From positions 1 to 13,496 of the forward strand of contig RFIV01000105.1 in NCBI GenBank assembly GCA_003695085.1: 13,496 nucleotides of DNA, in the 5' to 3' direction. The notes beneath the pieces are model-generated. The model did no database searches, was not told the origin of the DNA, and saw only the letters and a program-made list of their open reading frames with translations. The DNA is from Gammaproteobacteria bacterium. Lineage in GTDB: Bacteria > Pseudomonadota > Gammaproteobacteria > Pseudomonadales > Oleiphilaceae. Positions 1 to 8,272 of this stretch are shown here, one piece after another (the stretch's first letter is position 1; the number at the start of each line of letters is the position of its first letter). The position numbers and the translations under genes were made by a program.

Positions 1-746
1 ATGTACAACCAACCATGATGGGCGACCTCGATGCCATGTACCTCCACCAGCAATTTGGGCAGCACGACAAAAAGCGACGTCAGAATCAGGTGCAGGGAAA
101 AGATCCCCCAATTCAGGCGCAGCAAATCCGAATGACGCAATACATCCGCAAAACGCGCCGTATCCACTGACGTGTCCCGGTTGAGCGTCTGGCGTCTCGG
201 CGTCGGAATGACGGCCAGCAAGACCAACCCTCCCAAGGCCATCACCGCAGTCAGCCCGAACAAGCCGGACAGCCCCACCCATTCCGCCACTACAGGTCCG
301 ATCAACAGTGCCACGATGAAGGACAGGCCAATGGTCATACCGACGATGGCCATGCCCCGGGTGCGCTGTTCCTCACGCGTCACATCCGCAAGCAGAGCCA
401 TCAAGGCACTGGCAATCGCCCCCGCCCCCTGCAGGAAGCGCCCGGCGATCACCCCCCAGACCGAGTCGGAAACGGCCGCCAACAGACTGCCCGCCGCGAA
501 GAGCAGCAAACCAGCCACAATCACCGGTTTTCGGCCCAGGCGATCCGACATTACACCAAACGGAATCTGCAACACTGCCTGCGTCAGACCATAGGCCCCG
601 ATAGCCATCCCCAGCAGGGCCGGTGTAGCCCCTTCAAGGGACTGACCCAGCACCATGAAAACCGGTAACACCATGAACAGGCCGATCATGCGCATGGCAT
701 ACAGGCCCGCAATGACGACCACGGCACGACGTTCACTCGGGTTCAT
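1..746 (-). CDS. yajR: MFS transporter, YajR-like (3' end outside window)
   Basis: Inner-membrane major facilitator superfamily transporter; the substrate is unknown. Reading from the ATG at 746 gives 248 uninterrupted residues before the window edge, roughly the first half of the ~450-residue family. The start MNPSERRAVV is followed by a hydrophobic segment (about residues 9-33), then further segments near 44-63, 75-92, 95-120, 131-152, 159-181 and 211-232, i.e. TM1-TM7. MFS motif A is clear between TM2 and TM3 (GVMSDRLGRK, residues 64-73). The run GLTQAVLQIPFGVMSDRLGR (residues 53-72) matches E. coli YajR closely, as does the later LNR...LRLNWGI stretch, hence the symbol. A strong Shine-Dalgarno sequence GGAGGAG (755-761) lies 8 nt before the ATG. 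The gene is divergent from uvrA, as in Pseudomonas. The C-terminal half, including any YAM domain, cannot be seen. Confidence 0.88.
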   Translation of the reverse strand, partial: MNPSERRAVVVIAGLYAMRMIGLFMVLPVFMVLGQSLEGATPALLGMAIGAYGLTQAVLQIPFGVMSDRLGRKPVIVAGLLLFAAGSLLAAVSDSVWGVIAGRFLQGAGAIASALMALLADVTREEQRTRGMAIVGMTIGLSFIVALLIGPVVAEWVGLSGLFGLTAVMALGGLVLLAVIPTPRRQTLNRDTSVDTARFADVLRHSDLLRLNWGIFSLHLILTSLFVVLPKLLVEVHGIEVAHHGWLY

Positions 747-777
747 GCACTCTGCTCCTCCAAAAAGCTAGGCGCCC

Positions 778-804
778 ATTCTAACAGAAAGCGCCGCCGG
801 TCAA
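778..804 (-). promoter_or_regulatory. Candidate sigma70 promoter of the MFS gene
   Basis: On the minus strand TTGACC (799-804) resembles a -35 element (5 of 6) and TAGAAT (778-783) a -10 element (5 of 6). The spacer is only 15 nt, shorter than ideal, which lowers confidence. Transcription would start near 771, giving a leader of about 25 nt that contains the GGAGGAG ribosome-binding site. Confidence 0.45.
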
Positions 805-845
805 AGCCACCGCCCCCGTTTTTGAGATTTCCCCGCCCAGCGAAT

Positions 846-873
846 GGGACTGGTCAGGCATACAGTGTATACT
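846..873 (+). promoter_or_regulatory. Candidate sigma70 promoter of uvrA
   Basis: A near-consensus -10 element, TATACT (868-873), lies 30 nt before the uvrA ATG. The best -35 at normal spacing is weak: GGGACT at 846-851, 16-nt spacer, with only the central GAC matching. The start site would be near 880, leaving a leader of about 24 nt with GGAG (894-897). The LexA-like box falls between the two hexamers, the usual place for SOS repression. Confidence 0.5.
850..865 (+). promoter_or_regulatory. Candidate LexA (SOS) box upstream of uvrA
   Basis: The 16-mer CTGG-TCAGGCAT-ACAG differs by one base from the gammaproteobacterial LexA half-site pattern CTGT-N8-ACAG, and its outer flanks (A849, T866) also fit the extended palindrome. 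It ends 2 nt before the -10 element of uvrA. uvrA is a classic LexA-regulated gene in E. coli, so the location supports the call. The N8 core is less AT-rich than a typical strong box, so repression may be modest. Confidence 0.6.
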
Positions 874-903
874 AGGCGGTTCCTGTCAGTACCGGAGCGA
901 TAC

Positions 904-3732
904 ATGGATACCATTCGCGTACGCGGCGCCCGCACCCACAACCTGAAAAACATCGACCTCGACCTGCCCCGGGATCAGCTCATCGTCATCACCGGGCTCT
1001 CCGGTTCGGGCAAGTCTTCGCTGGCCTTTGACACGCTCTATGCCGAAGGGCAGCGCCGTTACGTGGAATCCCTGTCCACCTACGCGCGCCAGTTTCTCTC
1101 GCTGATGGAAAAGCCGGACGTGGATCATATCGAAGGCCTGTCCCCGGCTATCTCCATCGAGCAGAAATCCACCTCGCACAACCCGCGCTCGACGGTAGGC
1201 ACCATCACCGAAATATATGACTATCTGCGCCTGCTCTTTGCGCGCGTGGGCGAACCTCGCTGCCCGGACCACCAGCACACCCTGGAGGCCCAGACCATCA
1301 GCCAGATGGTGGACCAGGTCATGACACTTCCCGAGGGCAGCAAGTGGATGATCCTTGCGCCCGTCGTACGCGCACGCAAGGGCGAGCATCAGCATGTGCT
1401 CGCCAAGCTTCGCAGTGAAGGTTTTATCCGCGCCCGCATCGATGGAATCGTGGTAGAACTGGACGACACGCCCGAGCTGGACAAGCAGCGCAAGCACACC
1501 ATTGAAGTGGTCGTGGACCGGATCAAGATTCGGGAAGGCCTGGAAACACGCCTGGCAGAATCACTTGAAACAGCGACCGAACTGGCAGACGGATTGGCGA
1601 TCGTGGCCAGCATGGACACGCCTGACAAGGAACTGCTTTTCTCGGCACGTTTTGCCTGCCCCGAATGCGGTTACGCCATCACCGAACTGGAACCCAGAGC
1701 CTTTTCCTTCAACAATCCGGCAGGTGCATGTCCGGCCTGTGATGGCCTGGGCGTCAAGCAATACTTTGATCCCGAGCGCGTGGTCGAGCGCCCGGAACTG
1801 TCTTTGGCTGAAGGCGCCATCCGGGGCTGGGATCGGCGCGCGGTCTTCTACTACCAGATGCTCACCAGCCTGGCTGAACATGATGGCGTGGATATCAGCC
1901 AGCCCTTCCAGTCACTGCCGGAAAGCTTCCGCAATCGTGTACTGTATGGCACCGGCGACGAAGCTGTTGCATTTACGTACGTCAATGCCCGGGGCGACAA
2001 GGTGCAACGCGCGCACCCATTTGAAGGCGTCATACCCAACATCGAAAGGCGCTACAAGGAAACCGAATCCCAGAGTGTGCGCGACGAGCTGGCCAAGCTC
2101 ATGACCACACGCGCATGCCCCGAGTGCCACGGAACGCGACTGCGCAAATCCTCGCGTCATGTCTTCGTCAAGGAGCGTACCCTGCCCGCGCTGTCTCAGC
2201 TGGCTATCGGAGAGGCCCTGGCCTTTTTCAATGCCCTTCAATTCGAAGGCAAGCGCGGTGAAATTGCAGAGAAAATCCTTCGGGAAATTCGCCTGAGACT
2301 GGAATTTCTGGTCAATGTCGGCCTCGACTACCTGACGCTGGATCGCAGCGCCGAAACCCTTTCCGGCGGTGAAGCCCAGCGCATTCGGCTGGCCAGCCAG
2401 ATTGGCGCAGGCCTTGTCGGGGTCATGTACGTACTGGACGAGCCATCCATTGGCTTGCATCAGCGCGACAACGACCGTCTGCTTGCCACGCTCACTCACC
2501 TGCGCGATCTTGGCAATACCGTGATCGTGGTCGAACATGATGAGGATGCTATCCGCACCGCCGACCACGTGGTCGATATTGGTCCCGGAGCTGGTGTACA
2601 TGGGGGCAAGGTTGTCGCGCAAGGCACTCCTCAGGACGTCGCCGCGCATCCGGACAGCCTCACCGGCCAGTATCTCAGTGGACGAAGATCCATCGCCGTG
2701 CCGGCTCAGCGCACACCGATCGGTGACCGCTGGCTCACGCTGGAAGGGTGCAATGGCAACAACCTCAAGAATGTCACGCTCCGCCTGCCCCTGGGCCTGT
2801 TCACCTGTATCACCGGTGTATCCGGCTCGGGCAAGTCCACCCTGATCAACCAGACCCTGTATCCTGTCGCGGCTCGGATGCTCAATAACGCCACCACACT
2901 TACGCCGGCACGATACCAAGCCATTACCGGTCTTGAAGAACTGGACAAGGTGATCGACATCGACCAGTCCCCCATCGGGCGCACACCGCGATCGAATCCC
3001 GCAACCTATACCGGCATTTTTACGCCGATACGCGAGCTTTTTGCAGCAACGCAGGAGGCCCGAAGCCGGGGCTACAAACCGGGTCGCTTCAGCTTCAACG
3101 TTCGCGGAGGGCGCTGCGAAGCCTGCCAGGGTGATGGCGTCATCAAGGTTGAAATGCACTTTCTGCCCGACATGTATGTACCGTGCGATGTTTGCAAGGG
3201 CAAGCGGTACAACAGAGAGACACTCGAGATACTGTACAAGGGCAAGAACATTCACGAAGTACTGGAAATGACGGTCGAAGACGCCCGGGAATTCTTTGAT
3301 GCCATACCCGCTATTGCCCGGAAGTTGCAAACCTTGATCGATGTCGGGCTAGCGTATATCAAGCTCGGCCAAAGTGCGGTCACCCTGTCTGGGGGCGAGG
3401 CGCAGCGCGTCAAGCTCTCCAGAGAACTGTCCAAACGCGACACAGGGAAAACGCTCTATATCCTTGATGAGCCGACTACCGGACTCCACTTTCAGGATAT
3501 CGATCAGCTTCTGAAAGTACTGTTCCGTCTGCGTGACCACGGCAATACCGTTGTCGTCATTGAGCACAACCTGGATGTGATCAAGACAGCCGACTGGATC
3601 ATAGACCTGGGTCCGGAAGGCGGTAGCGGCGGTGGGCAGGTCATAGCAGAAGGAACCCCCGAAGCGATTGCGAAAGCCCCCGCCTCCCATACCGGTCGCT
3701 TTCTTGCTCGCTACGTCACGCCCGGAAATTGA
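904..3732 (+). CDS. uvrA: UvrABC nucleotide excision repair ATPase UvrA
   Basis: Damage-recognition subunit of nucleotide excision repair: as a dimer it finds DNA lesions, loads UvrB and then leaves. The 942-residue product is close in length to E. coli UvrA (940) and nearly identical across the motifs. It has two ABC ATPase halves. Walker A sites are at residues 31-39 (GLSGSGKSS) and 638-646 (GVSGSGKST); signatures LSGGEAQR start at 486 and 828; Walker B plus catalytic Glu are LDEP at 511-514 and 854-857. Two CxxC pairs form each zinc module: C252/C255 with C276/C279, and C738/C741 with C761/C764. I chose the ATG at 904 because [16 protein letters not shown] matches the known N-terminus and GGAG (894-897) sits 6 nt ahead; the in-frame ATG at 844 would place the promoter and SOS box inside the gene. 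It is convergent with rplQ and divergent from the transporter. Confidence 0.98.
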   Translation: MDTIRVRGARTHNLKNIDLDLPRDQLIVITGLSGSGKSSLAFDTLYAEGQRRYVESLSTYARQFLSLMEKPDVDHIEGLSPAISIEQKSTSHNPRSTVGTITEIYDYLRLLFARVGEPRCPDHQHTLEAQTISQMVDQVMTLPEGSKWMILAPVVRARKGEHQHVLAKLRSEGFIRARIDGIVVELDDTPELDKQRKHTIEVVVDRIKIREGLETRLAESLETATELADGLAIVASMDTPDKELLFSARFACPECGYAITELEPRAFSFNNPAGACPACDGLGVKQYFDPERVVERPELSLAEGAIRGWDRRAVFYYQMLTSLAEHDGVDISQPFQSLPESFRNRVLYGTGDEAVAFTYVNARGDKVQRAHPFEGVIPNIERRYKETESQSVRDELAKLMTTRACPECHGTRLRKSSRHVFVKERTLPALSQLAIGEALAFFNALQFEGKRGEIAEKILREIRLRLEFLVNVGLDYLTLDRSAETLSGGEAQRIRLASQIGAGLVGVMYVLDEPSIGLHQRDNDRLLATLTHLRDLGNTVIVVEHDEDAIRTADHVVDIGPGAGVHGGKVVAQGTPQDVAAHPDSLTGQYLSGRRSIAVPAQRTPIGDRWLTLEGCNGNNLKNVTLRLPLGLFTCITGVSGSGKSTLINQTLYPVAARMLNNATTLTPARYQAITGLEELDKVIDIDQSPIGRTPRSNPATYTGIFTPIRELFAATQEARSRGYKPGRFSFNVRGGRCEACQGDGVIKVEMHFLPDMYVPCDVCKGKRYNRETLEILYKGKNIHEVLEMTVEDAREFFDAIPAIARKLQTLIDVGLAYIKLGQSAVTLSGGEAQRVKLSRELSKRDTGKTLYILDEPTTGLHFQDIDQLLKVLFRLRDHGNTVVVIEHNLDVIKTADWIIDLGPEGGSGGGQVIAEGTPEAIAKAPASHTGRFLARYVTPGN

Positions 3733-3816
3733 TGTAAGCTTCAGGTCGCGCGCGTTGACTCCACCCCCTTTCGAGTACGTGCGTGATCCTCAGGCCGGGC
3801 CTCACACGGAAGACAC

Positions 3817-3860
3817 AAGCACAAAAAAAACCCGGGACAAGCCCGGGTTTTTTTGTGCTT
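3817..3860. terminator. Bidirectional Rho-independent terminator between uvrA and rplQ
   Basis: A long inverted repeat: AAGCAC, eight A, CCCGGG (3831-3836), a 5-nt loop ACAAG, CCCGGG (3842-3847), seven T, GTGCTT. Read rightward it is a GC stem followed by a T run and can stop uvrA transcripts. Read leftward the A run becomes the U tract, so it can end the alpha operon 14 nt after the rplQ stop. The A and T runs also pair, extending the stem with a one-base imbalance. It is the only strong terminator in the convergent spacer. The 84 bases between the uvrA stop and this repeat show no gene or motif that I recognise. Confidence 0.93.
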
Positions 3861-3873
3861 TCCGAAAGCGATT

Positions 3874-4266
3874 TTATTCGCCTGCTTCCTCGACTTCCTC
3901 GGCCTGAACCGGACGGTCCACCAGCTCGACGTAAGCCATGGGCGCATTGTCCCCTGCACGGAAGCCACACTTCAGAATGCGCAGGTAGCCGCCCGGACGC
4001 TCCTTGTAACGCGGACCAAGTTCGTCAAAGAGCTTCTTGACCGCATCCTTGTCACGCAGCCGCGCGAACGCCAGCCGACGGTTAGCAACACTGTCGGTCT
4101 TGGCCAGCGTGATCAGCGGCTCGGCAACACGACGCAGCTCCTTGGCTTTGGGCAGCGTAGTCTTGATCAGTTCGTGCTCGACCAGAGACGCCGCCATGTT
4201 CCGGAACATTGCCTTGCGATGGGCACTGGTCCGGTTAAATTTACGACCACTTTTACGATGACGCAT
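3874..4266 (-). CDS. rplQ: 50S ribosomal protein L17 (bL17)
   Basis: Large-subunit protein and last gene of the alpha operon. The 130 residues begin [20 protein letters not shown], the highly conserved bL17 N-terminus, and include the [15 protein letters not shown] segment (E. coli length 127). The C-terminal tail ([12 protein letters not shown]) is acidic and variable, as is common in this family. Translation starts 25 nt after the rpoA stop, with an AAGGG Shine-Dalgarno a few bases upstream. The gene ends just before the bidirectional terminator, which fits a role as the operon's terminal cistron. Confidence 0.97.
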   Translation of the reverse strand: MRHRKSGRKFNRTSAHRKAMFRNMAASLVEHELIKTTLPKAKELRRVAEPLITLAKTDSVANRRLAFARLRDKDAVKKLFDELGPRYKERPGGYLRILKCGFRAGDNAPMAYVELVDRPVQAEEVEEAGE

Positions 4267-4291
4267 TTTCTTAACCCTTACTTTTTATCGG

Positions 4292-5296
4292 TTACTTGCC
4301 CAGTACCCGATCATCACCTTTCAGACTGGCCGGCGGCCAATTCTCCAACCTCATCCCCAGGGAAAGACCACGCTGCGCGAGAACATCCTTGATTTCAGTG
4401 AGCGATTTCTTGCCAAGGTTTGGCGTCTTGAGAAGCTCAACCTCGGTACGCTGAATCAGGTCACCGATATAATAAATGTTCTCCGCCTTCAGGCAGTTCG
4501 CAGAACGCACGGTCAGCTCCAGATCATCCACCGGACGCAACAGAATCGGATCGATTTCCTCTTCCTCTTCATCCTTCTGGGGCTCAAGCTGCTGCTCGAA
4601 ATCAACGAACACCGCCAGCTGCTGCTGGAGAATCGTTGCAGCCCGACGGATCGCCTCTTCCGGGTCAATTGTCCCGTTGGTTTCCAGGTCGATCACGAGC
4701 TTGTCCAGATCGGTACGCTGCTCGACACGCGCACGCTCCACGTTGTAGGCCACTCGGCTCACCGGGCTGTAGGACGCGTCCAGCTGCAGACGGCCAATAG
4801 CACGTGTTTCGTCCTCATCGGACCGGCGCTGATCAGCCGGCTCATATCCGCGACCCACTGCAACACGCAGCTTCATGTCAATTTTTGCCGAAGCATTGAG
4901 GTTGCAGATAACCAGATCCGGATTGACGATTTCCACATCATGATCCAGCTGAATATCCGCTGCAGTCACGGCACCCGGGCCGCTTTTGCTCAATGAGAGC
5001 GTGGCCTCTTCCCGGTTGTTCAGCCGAACGGCCAGCTGCTTGAGATTCAGCAGGATCTCGATGACGTCTTCACGTACACCTTCGATCGCACTGTACTCGT
5101 GCAGCACGCCATCAATCTCGACTTCCGTGACGGCTGCACCCGGCATGGAGGACAGCAAAATACGGCGCAGCGCACTGCCAAGTGTATGGCCAAAACCGCG
5201 CTCGAGCGGTTCCAGCGTGACCTTTGCGTGCGTTGCACTGATTTCCTGAACCTCGATATTGCGAGGTGTTAAAAATTCGTTGACTGACCGCTGCAT
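4292..5296 (-). CDS. rpoA: DNA-directed RNA polymerase subunit alpha
   Basis: The alpha subunit dimerises to start core RNA polymerase assembly and contacts activators and UP-element DNA. The 334 residues (E. coli 329) hold the N-terminal assembly domain (about 1-230), including [21 protein letters not shown] at residues 33-53. An acidic linker (KDEEEEE, 241-247) precedes the C-terminal domain starting [20 protein letters not shown]. The UP-element contact residue R265 of E. coli is conserved as R264, with N267 and C268 next to it; the TPNLGKKSL helix-hairpin-helix segment follows at 291-299. The C-terminal tail [11 protein letters not shown] is a little longer than in E. coli. An AGGGG Shine-Dalgarno precedes the ATG, 33 nt after the rpsD stop. 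Its position between rpsD and rplQ is the standard alpha-operon order. Confidence 0.98.
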   Translation of the reverse strand: MQRSVNEFLTPRNIEVQEISATHAKVTLEPLERGFGHTLGSALRRILLSSMPGAAVTEVEIDGVLHEYSAIEGVREDVIEILLNLKQLAVRLNNREEATLSLSKSGPGAVTAADIQLDHDVEIVNPDLVICNLNASAKIDMKLRVAVGRGYEPADQRRSDEDETRAIGRLQLDASYSPVSRVAYNVERARVEQRTDLDKLVIDLETNGTIDPEEAIRRAATILQQQLAVFVDFEQQLEPQKDEEEEEIDPILLRPVDDLELTVRSANCLKAENIYYIGDLIQRTEVELLKTPNLGKKSLTEIKDVLAQRGLSLGMRLENWPPASLKGDDRVLGK

Positions 5297-5329
5297 AGTC
5301 GCCCCTGTTAACTGGGTTACTGACTCGCT

Positions 5330-5950
5330 TTACTTGGAGTAAAGCTCGACAATGAGGTTTTCGTTGATGTCTGCAGACAACTCAGAACGCTCAGGTACAG
5401 CCTTGAACGTACCGGTCATTTTGGCCGCATCCACCTCAACCCACTCTACCGGCGCGCGGTTGGCAGCCAGTTCCAGCGCATTCTTGATACGCAGCTGATT
5501 GCGAGATTTTTCGCGCACACTGATCACATCACCGGGCTGAACCTGGTAGGACGGAATGTTGACCTGACGACCATTGACCTCGATCGCCTTGTGGGACACC
5601 AACTGACGCGCTTCGGCACGTGTAGCGCCGAACCCCATCCGGTAAACCACGTTGTCCAGACGACACTCCAGCAGTTGCAGCAGGTTTTCACCGGTCGCAC
5701 CGCGACGGCGGGCCGCTTCTGAATAATAGTTACGGAACTGCTTTTCCAGCACCCCGTAAATACGACGAACTTTCTGCTTTTCCCGCAGCTGCAGGCCATA
5801 ATCCGAGAGTCGACCGCGACGGGCACCATGCTGACCCGGAGCTGTTTCGATTTTACACTTGCTTTCAAGAGCGCGAGCACCGCTCTTGAGGAACAAGTCT
5901 GTCCCCTCACGACGAGACAGCTTGCACTTTGGTCCAATATAACGAGCCAT
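5330..5950 (-). CDS. rpsD: 30S ribosomal protein S4 (uS4)
   Basis: Primary 16S rRNA-binding protein that begins assembly of the 5' domain; in E. coli it is also the translational repressor of the alpha operon. It has 206 residues, the E. coli length. Recognisable blocks are [48 protein letters not shown] and the S4 RNA-binding domain from about residue 97 ([20 protein letters not shown] onward). The C-terminus [14 protein letters not shown] is conserved. Only C9 and C32 occur near the N-terminus, so this is not the four-cysteine zinc form. The gene sits 15 nt after rpsK. Whether the protein represses this operon is inference; see the note on the short leader. Confidence 0.98.
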   Translation of the reverse strand: MARYIGPKCKLSRREGTDLFLKSGARALESKCKIETAPGQHGARRGRLSDYGLQLREKQKVRRIYGVLEKQFRNYYSEAARRRGATGENLLQLLECRLDNVVYRMGFGATRAEARQLVSHKAIEVNGRQVNIPSYQVQPGDVISVREKSRNQLRIKNALELAANRAPVEWVEVDAAKMTGTFKAVPERSELSADINENLIVELYSK

Positions 5951-5965
5951 TACTGTCTCCTCTGC

Positions 5966-6355
5966 TTACACACGACGCTTCTTGGGTGGACGACATCCGT
6001 TGTGGGGGATCGGGGTCACATCAGTGATGTTGGTGATCTTGTACCCACAGGCATGTAACGCACGGACAGCACTTTCGCGTCCGGGTCCAGGTCCCTTTAC
6101 AAGAACTTCGAGGTTCTTCAGGCCGTATTCAGCAGCCGCATTACCGGCTCTTTCAGCTGCTACCTGCGCAGCAAAAGGTGTGCTCTTGCGGGAACCGCGG
6201 AAACCTGAACCACCTGCAGTGGCCCAAGACAGCGCATTGCCCTGACGATCCGTGATGGTCACGATCGTGTTGTTGAAGGAAGCGTGAATATGCGCCACAC
6301 CGTCAACAACTGTCTTTTTCACCTTTTTACGGGTACGTGTACCTGGTTTAGCCAT
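5966..6355 (-). CDS. rpsK: 30S ribosomal protein S11 (uS11)
   Basis: Platform protein of the small subunit, near the E-site mRNA path, and a partner of S18 and S21. Its 129 residues equal the E. coli length. The conserved core [20 protein letters not shown] (residues 19-38), the glycine-rich [15 protein letters not shown] and the basic tail [13 protein letters not shown] are all present. The N119-G120 pair matches the site of isoaspartate formation known in E. coli S11. It lies 12 nt downstream of rpsM and 15 nt upstream of rpsD, in the second position of the alpha operon. Confidence 0.98.
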   Translation of the reverse strand: MAKPGTRTRKKVKKTVVDGVAHIHASFNNTIVTITDRQGNALSWATAGGSGFRGSRKSTPFAAQVAAERAGNAAAEYGLKNLEVLVKGPGPGRESAVRALHACGYKITNITDVTPIPHNGCRPPKKRRV

Positions 6356-6367
6356 GTTTGAATCCTG

Positions 6368-6724
6368 TTACTTGCGAATGGGCTTACGAGGACCTTTGCG
6401 GGTGCGCGCGTTGGTTTTCGTGCGCTGACCGCGAACCGGCAGCCCGTGGCGATGACGCAGACCACGGAAACAACCCAGATCCTTGAGCCGCTTGATGTTC
6501 ATTTGTACTTCACGACGCAGATCGCCTTCGACCGTCAGCTTGCTGATTTCTGTACGCAGTGCGTCCAGTTGTTCTTCGCTCAGCGTGCTGATTTTCGCGT
6601 CCGGCTTCACTCCCGTCGCTTCGCACAATTTGCGTGCCGTTGTCCGCCCGATCCCATAGATATAGGTCAGGGAGATGACGGCGTGCTTGTTATCGGGAAT
6701 ATTGACACCCGCTATACGAGCCAT
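6368..6724 (-). CDS. rpsM: 30S ribosomal protein S13 (uS13)
   Basis: Head protein of the small subunit that contacts the P-site tRNA and forms bridges to the large subunit; first gene of the alpha operon. From the ATG at 6724 the protein is 118 residues, exactly the E. coli length, starting [20 protein letters not shown] and ending [19 protein letters not shown] longer in-frame start at 6757 would add 11 residues not found in S13 and would begin inside the mRNA leader, so it is rejected; GGAGT (6732-6736) sits correctly before 6724. The helix-hairpin-helix segment [13 protein letters not shown] and the basic, glycine-rich tail [16 protein letters not shown] are clear. Confidence 0.98.
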   Translation of the reverse strand: MARIAGVNIPDNKHAVISLTYIYGIGRTTARKLCEATGVKPDAKISTLSEEQLDALRTEISKLTVEGDLRREVQMNIKRLKDLGCFRGLRHRHGLPVRGQRTKTNARTRKGPRKPIRK

Positions 6725-6762
6725 CCAACTTACTCCGCTAAATGTGTGCTTTCGCAACGATT

Positions 6763-6793
6763 AAAAAAGAAAAGGCGCAGCATGATAGCGCCT
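6763..6793 (-). terminator. Rho-independent terminator/attenuator after rpmJ
   Basis: On the minus strand AGGCGC (6788-6793), a 9-nt loop TATCATGCT and GCGCCT (6773-6778) form a hairpin followed directly by TTTCTTTTTT (6763-6772). This is the classic form of an intrinsic terminator and lies 24 nt after the rpmJ stop, so it should end or attenuate spc-operon transcripts before rpsM. Its loop contains the -10 element of the candidate alpha-operon promoter. Confidence 0.8.
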
Positions 6794-6810
6794 AATCACC
6801 CAAGAATCAA
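6774..6810 (-). promoter_or_regulatory. Candidate alpha-operon promoter upstream of rpsM
   Basis: Minus-strand TTGATT (6805-6810, 4 of 6) and TATCAT (6782-6787, 5 of 6) are separated by exactly 17 nt (6788-6804). The following bases GCTGCGCC make a GC-rich discriminator, typical of stringently controlled translation-machinery promoters. The start site would be near 6774-6776, so the transcript would carry only the right arm of the preceding terminator and could not form it. The leader to the rpsM ATG is about 50 nt. E. coli also has an alpha promoter between rpmJ and rpsM, which supports the placement. Confidence 0.65.
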
Positions 6811-6817
6811 CCCCGCA

Positions 6818-6934
6818 TCAGCCCTGGCGCTGCTTGTGACGAGGCTCCGAGCTGCAGATCACGCGTACCTGTCCGTTACGCTTGATAATCTTGCAGTTAC
6901 GGCAGATTTTCTTCACAGAAGCTCTGACTTTCAT
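6818..6934 (-). CDS. rpmJ: 50S ribosomal protein L36 (bL36)
   Basis: Smallest large-subunit protein. The ATG at 6934 opens a 38-residue frame ending in [21 protein letters not shown], then [20 protein letters not shown]. Length and sequence match E. coli RpmJ. The zinc-binding set C11, C14, C27 and H33 is complete, so this is the zinc-containing (C+) form; in several bacteria this form is replaced by a zinc-free paralogue under zinc starvation. GGAG (6941-6944) lies 6 nt upstream of the start, in the 27-nt gap after secY. It is the last gene of the spc operon and is followed by a terminator hairpin. Confidence 0.97.
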   Translation of the reverse strand: MKVRASVKKICRNCKIIKRNGQVRVICSSEPRHKQRQG

Positions 6935-6961
6935 GATTCACTCCAACGTGTCGTGTGTAAA

Positions 6962-8272
6962 TTACCGGCCATACCCTTTCAGGTTGGCTTTCTTCATCAA
7001 AGACTCGTACTGGTGGGACATCAGGTGAGATTGCACCTGCGCCATGAAATCCATGACCACCACTACAACGATCAGCAGTGACGTGCCGCCGAAGTAGAAA
7101 GGCACATCCCACGCCACCACGAGAAACTGTGGCAGCAACGAAACCGCGGTAATGTAGATGGCGCCGAACACCGTGAGCCGCGTCAACACGCCATCGATAT
7201 AGTTGGCCGTGTGCTCGCCTGGACGGATACCCGGGACAAAGGCGCCCGACTTCTTGAGGTTGTCCGCCACTTCCTTGGGATTGTACATCAACGCCGTATA
7301 GAAGAAGCAGAAGAACATGACGGCTACCGCGAACAGAATAATGTACAGCGGCTGACTGGGCGCCAGCATCTGAGAAATGTCCTGCAGCCAATCCATCCCT
7401 TCACCCTGGCCGAACCACTGACCCAGTGATGCCGGGAACAGAAGAATACTTGAGGCAAAAATGGGCGGAATTACACCCGCCATGTTCACCTTCAGAGGCA
7501 GGTGTGAGCTTTGCTGTGCAAAGACACGACGGCCTTGCTGCCGACGCGCATAATTGACCGGCACCTTCCGCAATCCCCGCTCCATGAACACCACGAACGC
7601 TACAATTGCAACGGCAAACAAGGCAATAAAGATGATTGAAAGATAGTTACCTTCCAGCCGTGCCTTTTCGAATGTCTGCCCCAGAGCACTGGGCAACCCC
7701 GCGACAATACCGGCAAATATCAAAAGAGAAATACCATTCCCCACGCCCCGCTCGGTGATCTGCTCACCCAACCACATGAGGAATACCGCTCCGGCCACAA
7801 AGGTTACGACCGCAACGAAATAGAAACTGAAGGACGTCCCGAAGGTCACGCCCTGATTGGCGAGGCCGACAGACATACCAAACGCCTGAACAGTCGCCAG
7901 AAGCACAGTCCCGTAGCGGGTATACTGCGTAATCTTTCGTCGACCTGCCTCGCCTTCCTTTTTCAGCTGTTCAAGCTGAGGACTCACCGCCGTCAGGAGC
8001 TGCATGATAATCGACGCCGAGATATAGGGCATGATCCCCAGAGCGAAGATACTCATACGTTGCAATGAACCGCCGGAAAACATGTTGAACAGTCCCAGTA
8101 TCGTTCCCTGGTTTTGTTCAAACAGCTGCGCCAAGCGCTCCGGATTAATCCCCGGGACAGGGATATGTGCACCGATACGATATACAAGCAAACCGATCAG
8201 TACGAACCAAAGGCGAGCTTTGAGCTCGCCCAGGCCCTTCCCGGCTCCTGCTGGAAGTGATGTACTAGCCAT
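6962..8272 (-). CDS. secY: Sec translocon channel subunit SecY
   Basis: Pore-forming subunit of the SecYEG protein-conducting channel in the inner membrane. The 436 residues (E. coli 443) contain ten strongly hydrophobic segments. TM1 is about 21-39. The plug region follows ([20 protein letters not shown], 60-79). TM2 contains [15 protein letters not shown] (79-93). The cytosolic loop C5 carries the conserved GIRPGE motif with R350, a residue needed for SecA-driven export. The last segment holds [19 protein letters not shown]. The ATG directly abuts the rplO stop codon (TAAATG), so translation is very probably coupled. It lies in its usual place near the end of the spc operon, before rpmJ. 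Confidence 0.98.
   Translation of the reverse strand: MASTSLPAGAGKGLGELKARLWFVLIGLLVYRIGAHIPVPGINPERLAQLFEQNQGTILGLFNMFSGGSLQRMSIFALGIMPYISASIIMQLLTAVSPQLEQLKKEGEAGRRKITQYTRYGTVLLATVQAFGMSVGLANQGVTFGTSFSFYFVAVVTFVAGAVFLMWLGEQITERGVGNGISLLIFAGIVAGLPSALGQTFEKARLEGNYLSIIFIALFAVAIVAFVVFMERGLRKVPVNYARRQQGRRVFAQQSSHLPLKVNMAGVIPPIFASSILLFPASLGQWFGQGEGMDWLQDISQMLAPSQPLYIILFAVAVMFFCFFYTALMYNPKEVADNLKKSGAFVPGIRPGEHTANYIDGVLTRLTVFGAIYITAVSLLPQFLVVAWDVPFYFGGTSLLIVVVVVMDFMAQVQSHLMSHQYESLMKKANLKGYGR

Noticed and set aside
172..594. A 140-codon plus-strand frame opposite the MFS gene
   Set aside because: It is low-complexity Ser/Thr/Pro-rich sequence, as expected from the reverse strand of hydrophobic membrane-protein codons; the minus-strand frame encodes a clear transporter.
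844..903. An in-frame upstream ATG extending UvrA by 20 residues
   Set aside because: The extension covers the -10 element and the LexA-like box, does not resemble any UvrA N-terminus, and the ATG at 904 has a good GGAG site and the known start sequence.
1912..3330. A 472-codon open frame antisense to uvrA on the minus strand
   Set aside because: It lies wholly within uvrA, shows no recognisable family or motif, and long antisense frames are common opposite strongly codon-biased genes. uvrA itself is unambiguous.
3733..3816. A possible small gene or RNA between uvrA and the terminator
   Set aside because: There is no start with a ribosome-binding site and no convincing structure apart from a 4-bp AGGC/GCCT inverted repeat; it is treated as plain spacer.
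6725..6757. An 11-residue N-terminal extension of S13 from an ATG at 6757
   Set aside because: S13 proteins begin MARIAG; the extension falls in the mRNA leader, and a Shine-Dalgarno sequence is correctly placed for 6724.
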